64,000 nucleotides of DNA from assembly GCA_049999765.1 (NCBI GenBank), contig JBNGIQ010008895.1:31014-95013 (forward strand), read 5' to 3'. Numbering within the stretch: position 1 is the first letter of the stretch; each line of letters begins with the position of its first letter. Both the position numbers and the translations under genes were made by a program. The notes beneath the pieces are model-generated. The model ran no database searches and was not told where the DNA came from. It saw only the letters and a program-made list of their open reading frames with translations. This document shows positions 41,876 through 52,800 of this stretch, in pieces. The stretch is from Phaeoceros laevis. Its lineage: Eukaryota; Anthocerotophyta; Anthocerotopsida; Notothyladales.

Positions 41876-42010
41876 TAATAATTTTGTTGGATTTATATAT
41901 ACGAAAGTTGTGTCGTATTGTGCTAGGCTTAGTATGAAGAATGCATAAGCTTAGCACAAGAGTACACAAAAGTCTCTATATATATACAACCCAACAAAAT
42001 TGTGAAGTTA
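41876..42010. repeat. Foldback with about 55-bp arms and a short loop
   Basis: The left arm (about 41876-41931, with ATTTTGTTGGATTTATATAT and TTGTGCTAGGCTTA) pairs with the right arm (about 41948-42010, with TAAGCTTAGCACAAGAGTAC and CAACCCAACAAAATTGTGAA). The loop is only about 15 bases. The whole would fold as one imperfect hairpin of about 135 nt. This fits a MITE or a miRNA-precursor-like foldback. Confidence 0.75.
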
Positions 42011-42389
42011 AATGATTTAAGATGTTGGATTTTATAGTTTTTTGGATTTGCTTATTTAGTATGCTTGCATAAGCCTCATCTCTATCACAAACGCGTGGAC
42101 CTTTTGGACCCATTAAGCACGTATACCTTTAGTTCTTCTCCTTCTCCTGCTAGAAAGAACCATGGACACACTTGCTAGAATCACATAAGGTTTTTTGCTT
42201 CACGGTCAGAGTAAGGATTGAAAGTTAATTGTTCACATTGATGGTCCATTGGTCTAAAATATTGAAAAAGACTAATGGAGTAAAGTGACTCAAGTAGAAG
42301 AAGTTGTATTGAGCTTGGAAATTAAATAAAGTTAAGGATATATTTTTCTTCCATGATGCTAAAACAAATATACACACTTCAACGCACTA

Positions 42390-42482
42390 ATACTAGCAAG
42401 TATGCTAATGCTAGCAGCATGCTAATGCTAGCAATATGCTAATACTAGCAGTATACTAAAACTAATACTAGCAGTATGCTTT
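42390..42482. repeat. About 17-bp tandem repeat
   Basis: Five or six variants of ATGCTAATACTAGCAGT in a row. Simple tandem array in the AT-rich island. Confidence 0.8.
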
Positions 42483-42983
42483 ATGCATATGGTATGTTGC
42501 AAGATCCTATGAATATAGCATGCGGTTAGATTTCTTGGATATATGAAAGAAAACTATTCAGGTATATGTAGATATGTTATAAATACTTACTTTTAGAAAG
42601 CTTTTAGAAAGCTTTTATAGCTTTTATAGCTATCCCACAAAAAAAGAAAAGGCAAAAAGATCTCCTAAAGTATGACTCTATGAGAGTTGTGAAGAAAAAC
42701 ATTTCCAAATAGCTTGGATAGTTTCTTGTGGGATAGCAGCCATAGCTGCAAATCTGCAACAAATGTCTAGAATAAGAGCTTCCGTGCTGGTTGTAGGTTC
42801 CATCTTCTAATTGAAATTAAGCCCTAAAGTTTGTGAAACTGGCTTAGTCACCATCTCCCGCTGGGAATCATAGGAAGTGGACTGTCTGGTCGATCAGACG
42901 AAGTGTCCCAGGTCTGGTCTATCATTGTTAATGACATCATCTAAGCTCGAAGCTGTGTCTCTTACCGTGTGAGGCTTGTGACA

Positions 42984-45900
42984 ATGAGCCTCCGAGAGAA
43001 TGAAGACGTGCGCCATCCTATTGTAAGCAGCAACTTGGAAGCATTGAGGTATATGTTGAAAGTCTTCGAGAGGTAGACTTTCACTAAATCTGACAAGTGG
43101 TGCAGGAGTTGGAATGGGTCTTCGGCTTTTCCAGTCATACGACAGGAGGAGCTGTGGACCTTCGAAACGATACAAGGGACTCGATTTGCTATATAGCTGG
43201 GCATACCATCATAATCTTTAACCGAGCTACTCGACAGCAGGTTCCAGACCTGTGTTATCTTTGCTGGCAAACGTAGACAAGTCAAAACCCCGTTCCTTAT
43301 GTACCAGGTCCTTTGGTGTGGGCATGCAGATCATTCTCCAAGGCCATGTACATGAAATACAATGCCTGGTGGCAGACCCAAAACGCACGTTTCTTGTCTC
43401 AGCTGACTGCGGCTCTGATGCTTCCCTCATACTCTGGGATGCAAGCACTGGTCAGGTATCTGCGCCATGTGTTTGCACCGTTCACGGCAATCTATTGTTG
43501 TGCGCTACAGAGACTAACTTGCCCTCTGTTCAGGTACAAAAAGCTGTGATGCTTGAACAAATTGGAGGAATACTTACCATGGATGTGTCTCCAGACAGCT
43601 CTGTTGTGGCTACGTTGAGCGAAGTTTGTGAGTTACTGAAATATTAATTTCTATCGTTTATACTTGTAAGGAGGTGTTGAATGGATTCAAGACCAATAGA
43701 GTGCATCAATAGGTCCAAATGCTGTGCATAGCATCACTTGAAATTTTTGCAGATGGTGGATCAGTTCAGGAGCTAAGCATATGGGACAACTTGCTGAGTA
43801 ATGATAAACCACTTGTTACTGCTCGTATACCAATACAAGAGCGGCAGGTAATTTTCTTTATTCAGCCTGTTGCCGATGATATGCAAGAATTTTGTGCCTC
43901 TCTATTCGTGAGATAGATGTAATTGAACACTTCAAGTAAATTATATGCTCATGCTGTTAAAAGTGTTATGTAGGTGCCTAATACATAGTAACTTCTCAGG
44001 TATGCGTTCGATTCAACATAGCTGATTTGAACGAACTTGTTACAAACGGAAATCGGACAGTGCTATTTTGGAGGCATTTGAAGGTTGTGTGACTTAAGCG
44101 ATGTCCTCATACTAGATATTTAACATGACGTGGAGAACACATCAATAAAAGGAGGGTCCGTTTTCTGAACAGGAAGAGAATGATACAGGTGTTGTACAAC
44201 ATTCTCTGGATAGCAAGCAAGGCGAGGTCAAAGCCAAGGAGCTCAAGCAGACTGTTGGAAGCTTTACTCATTCAGCCTTTATACCTACAACAGAGTTTGC
44301 TGTAACAGGAACAGTCGATGGTGATCTGGTGACATGGATTGAACCTAGGTAAAACAAACCGTCCATGGTTATGATGAGAAAGAGTGCCGAAGAAACTATT
44401 TGGATTCTGTGAACAGTCCTGATGCTGGTCAGCAATGGTCTAGCAACAGAAGTTAGTAGCATGCCTGATGCACCACTCTCGCAGTTCTGATGAAGGACAC
44501 GTTCGTGGGAGTAAGAAAGCTAGGCTTATGCGTGCAGTCAAGGTGGTGAGAGTGCATGCAACAGCCATAACTGCACTGGTAACGTCAGGCAACTATATCG
44601 CAACAGGGGATGCTGGTGGATTTGTGCGCTTTTTTGATGCTCGTTTAGGCCTTACAGCCTGGTTTGAAGAGCTTCAAGCTGGTATTTATAAATTGGAGAA
44701 AAGCACAGTACTGCACTGCATGGGCACACGTCAGCCTTCGGTTGGTCAGATTCTCAAGTCTCTACCGTTGATATGCAGGGCCAATAACCTCGTTGTCCTT
44801 TTCGGCACTAGACCTTTTGAAACACAATGATGCCCTTTATGCTCTTCAAGTCCCCCCCTTTCTAGTTGGAACAAAGGATGCTCACTTAATCCTATTGCGT
44901 GCAGCAATATTTGAGCTGCAGCCAGGCTCTTTGGATTGTAAGGTATAAGCTCAGTCTTGTAGTATTTTCCACCCTGGCATTGGCAGCTGCTTGCTGCAAA
45001 GTTTTCCTTTCCATGTTTGGACTCTCTGCACTACAAATTGGTACAGAATGAAAGTGATGACGAGCCCTCTTAAGTGTTTCCTGCCTTGAAAGAAAGGCTA
45101 GTAGGGAGAAGAGGTGGTGGAGCCTATGCCTGAAAAGGTGGAGATGCTTTCAGCGCACCCTTTACGGAGCCACTTCGCCATTATCAGCGCCACGAATGTT
45201 TTGCAGGTTGGCCCAAATAGTCATCTTTTTGTTAACACCCAGGTGTTGAGGTGCATTGCCAGATGCCAGTGTTACGAGCTAGAGGTTCTTTAAGCTGATG
45301 ATGAGTTCAATGCAGGTACAAGACTACGAAACACGGCAAACCTGTGCCAAAAGAGAATTTGCTAAGCTTAAGGTGATAGTAGCAACTGGAAAAGTGGCCC
45401 TTACTTTCTGGATGTGCTGATGCATATCAGTGCTCTCTTGTTGGTAATTAGAGGTCAGCAGCCAGAGGTTATTGACGGGCTTGGACACGTGCAGCTTTCC
45501 TCCATGGTCTACTCACCTCTGGGAACTACTATTGCTTGCGCGTTCTCAAACGGGGTGTTGAAGGCATGCGTTCCTCCCCCAACTTGTTTCATTGCAATTC
45601 TCACTGCAGCACTTTTGCTATGTTGCACATGCATATTGCAGGTTGAGACGCGAAGCTGATTTGGTGAACGTTCTGAAAACAGATTGTGAACTCGATTTCA
45701 CTGCAAGATGTACAAAATTTTTCCTTCACCAGATTGAGCATTCCTTTGGTAAATCCAGAGGCCCTAGAGGATTAGAGTACGATCCATAAGGTTGTTTGGA
45801 CTGCTATTTATCAATCAGAGGCTATTCAGATGACGTTTTCTCGTGACTGCAAATACATGGCGCTCTCTGATGCCAGTTGGACTATTGCGCTCCTCTCCTT

Positions 45901-47955
45901 TGATCCGGTACTTCCTTCTTCTAACCGAGACAGAAGGTTCAGATTTCCTTCAGAGGAAGGAAGGACTTTACTACGGGCTTGGGTCGCAGCCAGAGCTAAA
46001 CAGGCCACTATTTTCACGCAGATTAGGGAGAAATGGGAGTATCGAGGAAAATTCAAGTCGCACGCACGCCCAACCGTTGCACTACACTTCGCTATAGACG
46101 AGGATGGGCTCAACAGATTGTTCTCTATTGGCCTCGTAAGTTTATCACATAATTGTCTCCATACACATGGCTGCTTCGTCGCCGCTTGCAAGGACAGATA
46201 CGCCTAACATCTCTTCCGTCAACGTGCTGTTTTCCAGGACATGAGAGTTGTGGAGTACGACCTGCCTGGTTCTGTCAAGGGAGAAGGACTGAAGCTCAAG
46301 GGGACTTGGCCTCTCAACTACCATGACAACCCCACAGCAATTGTCTCAGACTCCACAAGCAAGCTTGGACAGGTTTGCTACCGATGTGAAAGGTCCGGTT
46401 TCAAATACACAATGTAGAAGCTATCGCTGATATACACCAGGTGTGTTTTATCTCTTGGGATGCACAGTTGCAGCTACTAATATGTGACGATGGATACAAA
46501 GTGCGTCTTTACGACACAGAGAGATTTCAATGTAAAAAGACCTTTCGTGGGCCAACTTTCGGCACGCCAATTGCTCAGATGCTGCGGATTCGTGAACCAA
46601 AAGAGGAAAAGGTGATGACCAACTTGCAATAAGCAGGAGCATCAGCGTCATGATTTATGCCTAACGAAATGCATTGCACTTCGCAACACTGCAGGATTAC
46701 CTTGTGTACGCAGCCAAGGATCAAGTGCTAGGGCTGATGACTTACCCTTCAAAGAAAAGAAAAAACCTTCAAGTAATTGGAGTTGTGGGACACTCTGGTC
46801 CTATCTCCTCATTAGCTGTATCACATGATGCAAAATACCTGATCACCTCAGGAAAAGGCGACAGGTCAGCACTTCCAACCTGCATGGACCGAATACTTTC
46901 TGGCCTGCCCCGGACATGTCAGACTTGTCCTTCAGCTTCAGTCCCTCGACTGTAGTAATACCTCGTGGCGTACATTATGTCCAGTGTGGTGAATGTTTGG
47001 CGAGTGGATTTGGGGTTATTGGACAAGTTTTTTGAGCTGGAGGCAGAAACTTTGGGTGGCAATCCAGCTCTCTTCCAAGGCCCAGAAGGGCAAGCTATGC
47101 TGCAAAAATTGAGAGAAACCTTCTTCTGCGCGCAAATAAGATCTCAGGTTCCAGGTCGTCTGAAGTGTGCATCCTTTTTTTTGCCAGTAACTGTAGTTGT
47201 GCTCAAACTGAACACCTGTTTGGGTCCAAGCAGGGAGAGGAGTCCTCGCATGAAAGGAACCTAGATGATACGTTGCCACTGGACCAGATGCCAGAGCTGC
47301 TACGAGCTTTGAAGGTTGACCTCTCCACATCTGACATCAGAGACATTCTTCAAGAGATTGGAAAGCCTCTGTAAGACTACCAACCGTAAGAGACCTCACA
47401 TGTGCTGCAAACTTGATCTGCATTTAGACATTGCACGATATACTGCTCATTTGGCTGACATCTGGCACCAGGAAACAAGGAGGATTAGACCTTCCAAAGA
47501 GGATCAAATTCACGGACTTTATTTCAATTTACACAAATCATAAGCCTGTCATCCCGATAGCACAGGACCAAATTAGCAAAGCGTTTGCAGTAAGCAGTCT
47601 TGTGATCTTGCTCTTCCCTTATTGTTCAACAGTTCCGCCAACTAGCGTAGTTGACGTTTTTGCTGTCTACCTGAAGCAACTTGGAGCAAACGCGGAGACA
47701 GGCCAATTGAGGACCGAAGTGCTACTGAAGGCGCTAGGAGAAGAAGGGGACGCTATAAACCGGTTAGTTTAGTTAGCATTCTTCGCAGATCAGAATGGGT
47801 TGCTTCCCAATTGTGCGTTCGTAAACAATTTTTCTATTTTGCCTGCCAGAGACGAGTTGCAGGACATCTTTAGAGCCCGCCCAGATCCTTCGCTGCGGGA
47901 ATTCGTGGATCCGACATGGTTTGCCGTAGAGATAGGTGGTGTGGAACGAACTTGA
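42984..47955 (+). CDS. CFAP251: Axonemal WD40 protein CFAP251 (WDR66)
   Basis: Flagellar protein of the radial-spoke 3 base/calmodulin-spoke complex, needed for motile axonemes. About 18-20 small exons. Key blocks in order: LEWVFGFSSH and YIAGHTIIIF (43106-43232); LQGHVHEIQCLVADPKRTFL (about 43333-43459); GGILTMDVSPDSSVVATLSE (about 43565); LSIWDNLLSNDKPLVTARIP (about 43770); FAVTGTVDGDLVTWIEPR (about 44300); YIATGDAGGFVRFFDARLGL (about 44600); MVYSPLGTTIACAFSNGVLK (about 45510); MTFSRDCKYMALSD (45830); LICDDGYKVRLYDTERFQCK (about 46480); VVGHSGPISSLAVSHDAKYL (about 46785); then an EF-hand-like C-terminal region (LPLDQMPELLRALKVDLS, about 47275) ending at 47955. The family's WD40-then-EF-hand plan is kept. 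The first exon (MSLRENED, 42984) is tentative. Confidence 0.85.
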
Positions 47956-48478
47956 TCAGCAAACAGAAGCTGACTGCCTTCCTGCAGTGGGCCGCAGTCT
48001 ACCTCACTTGTTGCCATCGACGCAACTAATACAGCAGCAGAAGTCTGGAAGACCTCAGCACCTGGTATTGCGAGACTGAAAACAGCCCACAGCCTGCATC
48101 CCTTCCACTCATCGTATGCATAACCGACCCAAGATTCACATACTGTATGTGCCTTAGAAGATCGTTTCTGGAAGGTATTATCCATGTCCTGCTCCTCATG
48201 CCTGCCTTGTCTGGCAACTGCTCATGTCCTCCCCTGTTTTCCGATGAACATAGTGGTGCCCCCTCCCCCCCCGCTCAAGCCAGACACCTGTCCCGTTTCT
48301 CCTAAACGCCTCTAGGGTTTTCACAACCCCGAAGACGCTTTCTGCTCTAGAGCGACGGGCAGAACTGGGATGTAAATAGCAAGGAGCACTATGTCAAAAT
48401 CCTTAGACAATGATCTGCATCAAATTGCTTTCCAAAGAGACGTGCACCACCTTGGTGCCGTGAAAACATCCTAAAACA
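47956..48478. other. Intergenic, converging 3' ends
   Basis: 3' flanks of CFAP251 and the RNA polymerase III subunit gene. Contains a C-rich run near 48260. No gene seen. Confidence 0.5.
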
Positions 48479-49042
48479 CTACCACCAGGACACAAGGCCC
48501 AGGCCATCTGAATTGATATCCCCAGTTATCTCCATGGGAGCAAATGGCTTGGCATCCTTCTCCTGTTCAAGGGGAAGAGGAGGAAACTTCACATGTGCAA
48601 CTCGAAATCGGATTGACTCCTCAAGATCCATGTACATCTTCCCATTCTGGTAATTCCAGACCCACACCTTTTCGGTTTCATCGTAAGCCGACGGTTGCTG
48701 CAGAAAGTAATCTGGCACGAATACGTCGCTGAAAAAATCCAGAGACAAACGAAGCCCTGTCTTGTCACAGCTTTTGAGCTTTGCTGTCAGCACCTCCCCG
48801 ACAAAAGGCCGGAACATGACCAGCCTGAATGTCACGGAAAACGAAGGGGCACCTTCGGACGGAAGAACATAGCCGCCTTCGATAGCCTGCACATCGTACA
48901 TGGTAACGCAGAGGCCCAAGTCCTTCACCACCTTGTCCACATACCGAGCGTGAAGCAAATTCCACACCGCTTCCTGCAACGGCAAACTAAGCTGCTGCGG
49001 CGGCACATGCAGGTCGTCCTGCAGCAACGATAGGACAAACAT
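48479..49042 (-). CDS. RPC25: RNA polymerase III subunit C25 (RPC8/RPB7-like)
   Basis: Stalk subunit of RNA polymerase III, paired with C17, acting in initiation of tRNA and 5S transcription. The start MFVLSLLQDDLHVPP (49042) is the usual N terminus; the frame is open further up to 49150 but that part is not family-like. The SHS2/RNAP Rpb7 N-terminal domain runs to about 80 (DLGLCVTMYDVQAIEGGYVL), followed by the S1-like OB domain (FRLVMFRPFVGEVLTAKLKS; WVWNYQNGKMYMDLEESIRF). The tail is SDGLGLVSWW, the C-terminal form seen in C25. 187 residues, intronless, close to the family length of about 200. Confidence 0.92.
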   Translation of the reverse strand: MFVLSLLQDDLHVPPQQLSLPLQEAVWNLLHARYVDKVVKDLGLCVTMYDVQAIEGGYVLPSEGAPSFSVTFRLVMFRPFVGEVLTAKLKSCDKTGLRLSLDFFSDVFVPDYFLQQPSAYDETEKVWVWNYQNGKMYMDLEESIRFRVAHVKFPPLPLEQEKDAKPFAPMEITGDINSDGLGLVSWW

Positions 49043-49802
49043 GAGTGAACAGTCGGCCCAGGCTTTGCCTACCCTCACGTAGATCGTAGAAATGGAGCTG
49101 ACTTCTAGTGGCTGCCGGGCGAACCCGTTCCTATGAGTTACAAACCGCACCAGTTTCTTTATTTTTTCCCGCCATTTCCATTGAGGTTGGAGTCGTTGCT
49201 TCAGTAAGTTCAGTACTTGGTCCGCTTGAGGTGCTCCTCCAGCAACCTCGAGAGGAAAAGCTTATCGTGTTGCTGTGCAATATGCAGGAGTGTTCACTGT
49301 GTCGCCACAAGATTTTGTCTGGACTTTTGTCTCAAAGTACGGGTTCGTCATACAGCAGAAAGTTGAGGTGACAGTCATCCAGTGGGGGAGGGAATAATTG
49401 AAGACCTGTTCGTATTGCGAACCTTTGAAGGGATAATCAGCTGCGAACTTGACTGCATGGTCCTCAAGTCCGATCTTGTAATTCCTTCGTCCCTTCTGTA
49501 GCTGCATTCTGCGTTGCAGTTTTAGACAGAACTGAGGGTCCACGTGGAAGTGGCATGGTGGAATTTTGGGGCTTGTGCAGGAGTGTGTTGACTCGTTTTC
49601 TCAATTGCAGCACTTTCAGGAATTTTTCAGAGTTCCAGAGTGTTCCTGTGAGGTGCAGAGCCTAAGCGGGACACATTGTGAGCGTGCTAAATTATGATTT
49701 TCGGATCCTTGGCTGCCACACCGGAAGTTGGCTAGAGCAGGTGGTCAGAGATCTCAAGCGAAGGTTGAAAATAATTGACGACTAAGGAAGACGCTCGAAG
49801 AG
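49043..49802. other. Divergent promoter region of RPC25 and POLD1
   Basis: About 760 bp between two genes transcribed away from each other. Short ORFs inside (for example 49262-49543 minus) show no domain. Shared regulation is possible but nothing in the sequence demonstrates it. Confidence 0.5.
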
Positions 49803-52800
49803 ATGGACAGCAAACGCCGCCCCCCAGCAGCGGCAGGCCCGGCTCCGAAGAGGTTTCAAGGTCCTAGTGGTCATGCACCTCCGGATCCGGAATACGAGGA
49901 CTTCGACGAGGACGTCTTTTTCGAAGACACCATCATCAGGGAAGAGCTTCATCAGGTGGAGGGCGTGCAATCCCGGCTTGTGAAATGGAGTAGACCTCCA
50001 GTCCTGATCACAGATACTCATAAGCACAGCGTAGGTCAGTCTTCATTCTTCTTCGATTTTCCTCGTCATTTTACTTGTCCAAGAAGCAGAGGATATATTA
50101 ACCGAGTCCAATGTGTCTCACAGTTTTCCAGCAGCTGGAGATCGACTATGTTATTGGAGAGGCTCTTGAGGTCGGCAAAAAGCAAGAAAAGAACGGAGAA
50201 CCAGCTGCCGTTCTGCGAATGTTCGGAGTCACACAAGAAGGTGTTGTGGAAGCCTATGTACAGAAACGAAGCCTATGTATAGAAACTGAAATGCTATCAT
50301 GCATCTGACATTTTATTTGCTGTTGAATTTTTTGGGTATCGGAACATCATTGTTTGGTGTCGTCTGTACCTCACTGTATTGCACCTTGTCTTTAATACGC
50401 CATGTTTTAGCATTACAGAGGTGCATCATTACCCTTTCGATTAATAGTCTACTGGACCTTCGAATTGCAGGCAACAGTGTTTGCTGTCACGTGCATGGCT
50501 TTCAACCATACTTTTATATTAGCTGCACAGATGGATTTGGCCCTGAAGACATTCCTGGTTTTCGACGAACACTTGAGGTTTTCTGCTTGACTTTGATCCT
50601 TTTGAACAAACTCAGAAACTGAATGTTTTAATTGCACCGACAAGACATTCTTATACACAACATTTCTCTGCTAGGAACGCATGAGGGAAGCAAATCGGAG
50701 TAACAAGTCTAGAGTACGGCAGTTTGTCACAAAAGTCGAGCTCATACAGAAGAGAAGTCTTATGTACTTTCAGCACGAGAAAAGCAAACCTTTTTTGAAG
50801 ATTTTCGTTGCTTTGCCAACCATGGTTGCAAGTTGCAGAGGTGTGTATCACTTTACAATTTCATGCTTGATGTGGATACATGCAATGAGTTAAACAAAGC
50901 CATTATCAGCTACAAGTGACTGTCGCTGTTTGGACATTTGCAGGGATTCTTGAGAAGGGCATTCAGATTGATGGCCTTGGAGTCAAGTGCTTCTTGACAT
51001 ATGAGAGCAATGTGTTATTTGCCCTGCGGTTCATGATAGATTGTGATATTGTCGGTGGAAACTGGATTGAGCTGCCAGCTAGCAGATACTGCCAAGCAGT
51101 AAAGAGTGTGTCATACTGTCAGATTGAGGTTGATGTCATGTATCCTTTCACCAGGTCTGAGCTGGGCATTGGCTCCTTCAACTGTGGATTGAATTCCAAT
51201 CTTCAAGTTAACACTAACATTGAATTCTTGCAAGAGACAGAGGAAACATGTTGATTATATAATTTTTTGTGCTGATGTGCCCCTCTTTAACGGAAGTCTA
51301 GGTTCAATCACCTTATAAGCCATCCTGCAGTTGGACAGTACTCCAGAATGGCACCATTTCGTATCCTAAGCTTCGACATTGAATGTGCCGGCAGGAAGGG
51401 ACACTTTCCTGAGCCCGAGCATGACCCTGTGATTCAGGTAAGCACAATACTGGTTCACACTGGTAGATGAATTTAAGGGAATATGCATTGCAGCTCATCT
51501 GAAAAGCAGTGTTTTGTCTCGATGGCAGATCGCTAATTTGGTGACTGTGCAAGGGGAGTCTGAGCCGATGGTTCGCAATGTCATGACCTTACAGTCATGC
51601 TCTCCCATTGTTGGCTCAGATGTCATGTCGTTTGAGTCTGAAAGAGAAATTTTGCTAGCTTGGAGGGTAAGTTCTCTGTCAAGTTCGAGAGGGTGATGCA
51701 CAGGGTGGATTTGCTGAGACACTGCTAAGTTCCGTGAGTTGTATACTTGCAGGATTTCGTTCAAAAAGTTGACCCTGATATCATAATTGGCTACAATATC
51801 TGCAAATTTGACCTTCCGTACTTAGTGGAGGTACAAGATCGAGATATGCTTGGCTAACTTGTTCCTGAGGTGGCATGACAACTTTGAGTTGTGTTTCTCT
51901 ATGTAGCAAAATATGTGTAGGTCTTGAACTATTTCTGTATGTTAAGCCAATGGCCATGTCTGCTATGCGAGTCTCAGATTGTACAGCTCGTAGACTCATG
52001 ACAATGTATGTTGATCCACAGAGAGCACAGGCTCTCAAGGTAACTGAATTTCCTATTCTGGGTCGGATACGGAATAGCCGACTCCGTATGAGGGATGCTA
52101 CGTTCTCTTCGAGGTATAAGTTGCTCATAGTCATTCTTATTGGCGGATCAATTTGATCACCAATTCAGCCCCCAGTTATGGCTCTCAGAAATAAGATGCT
52201 GAAGTTGACTGCACCTTTGTAGCACAGGCAATATGGAGTCAGGGAGAGCAAAGAGTTGATGATAGAAGGTCGTGTGCAGTTTGATCTTCTTCAGGTAAGG
52301 AACATTTGCCATTGACATGTCAAATTGCTGTCCTACACTCTCCAGCAATTGGTGCAAGTCTGGGCCGTCATAAAGTGCATGTTATGCTCACAGACCAGTT
52401 GCCTGTGTAGGCAATGCAAAGAGATTACAAACTGAGCTCGTACTCATTGAATGCCGTCTCAGCTCATTTTCTTGGAGAGCAGGTGGGTCTGAAAGTTTAC
52501 CCAAACTGATCTTTGTGCCCCTAGACTTGGTCAACAGTCCAAATTGACTATTCTGGCACTTCTGGCACCGTTTGTTCGTAATGTGGCATCGTGTGCAATG
52601 ATGAACAGAAGGAGGATGTCCATCACTCAATTATTTCAGACTTGCAGAATGGTAATCCAGAAACTCGTCGGCGACTAGCTGTCTACTGTCTAAAGGTTCA
52701 ATTGGTTTTCATCATAACCATGTTATCCTTAAGAAAAGCTAGCAAGTTGATTAAATTGCAGAAGTTGGTATTTAGACCTGTGCTACAAGTTATGCACATT

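Larger units (their letters stand above)
40500..42880. other. AT-rich gene-free island
   Basis: About 2.4 kb with no ORF of note in any frame and clearly lower GC than either side. It contains a long foldback (41876-42010) and a short tandem array (42390-42482), plus repeated CTTTTAGAAAGCTTTTA units near 42593-42628. Probably old transposon debris. No recognisable transposase, reverse transcriptase, or organellar gene is visible. Confidence 0.6.

Noticed and set aside
40500-42880. LTR retrotransposon or organelle insertion
   Set aside because: No reverse transcriptase, integrase, LTR pair or organellar gene could be read; only short repeats were visible.
49262-49543. 93-residue minus ORF in the RPC25-POLD1 promoter region
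   Set aside because: No domain; sits in a divergent promoter region; cannot be supported.
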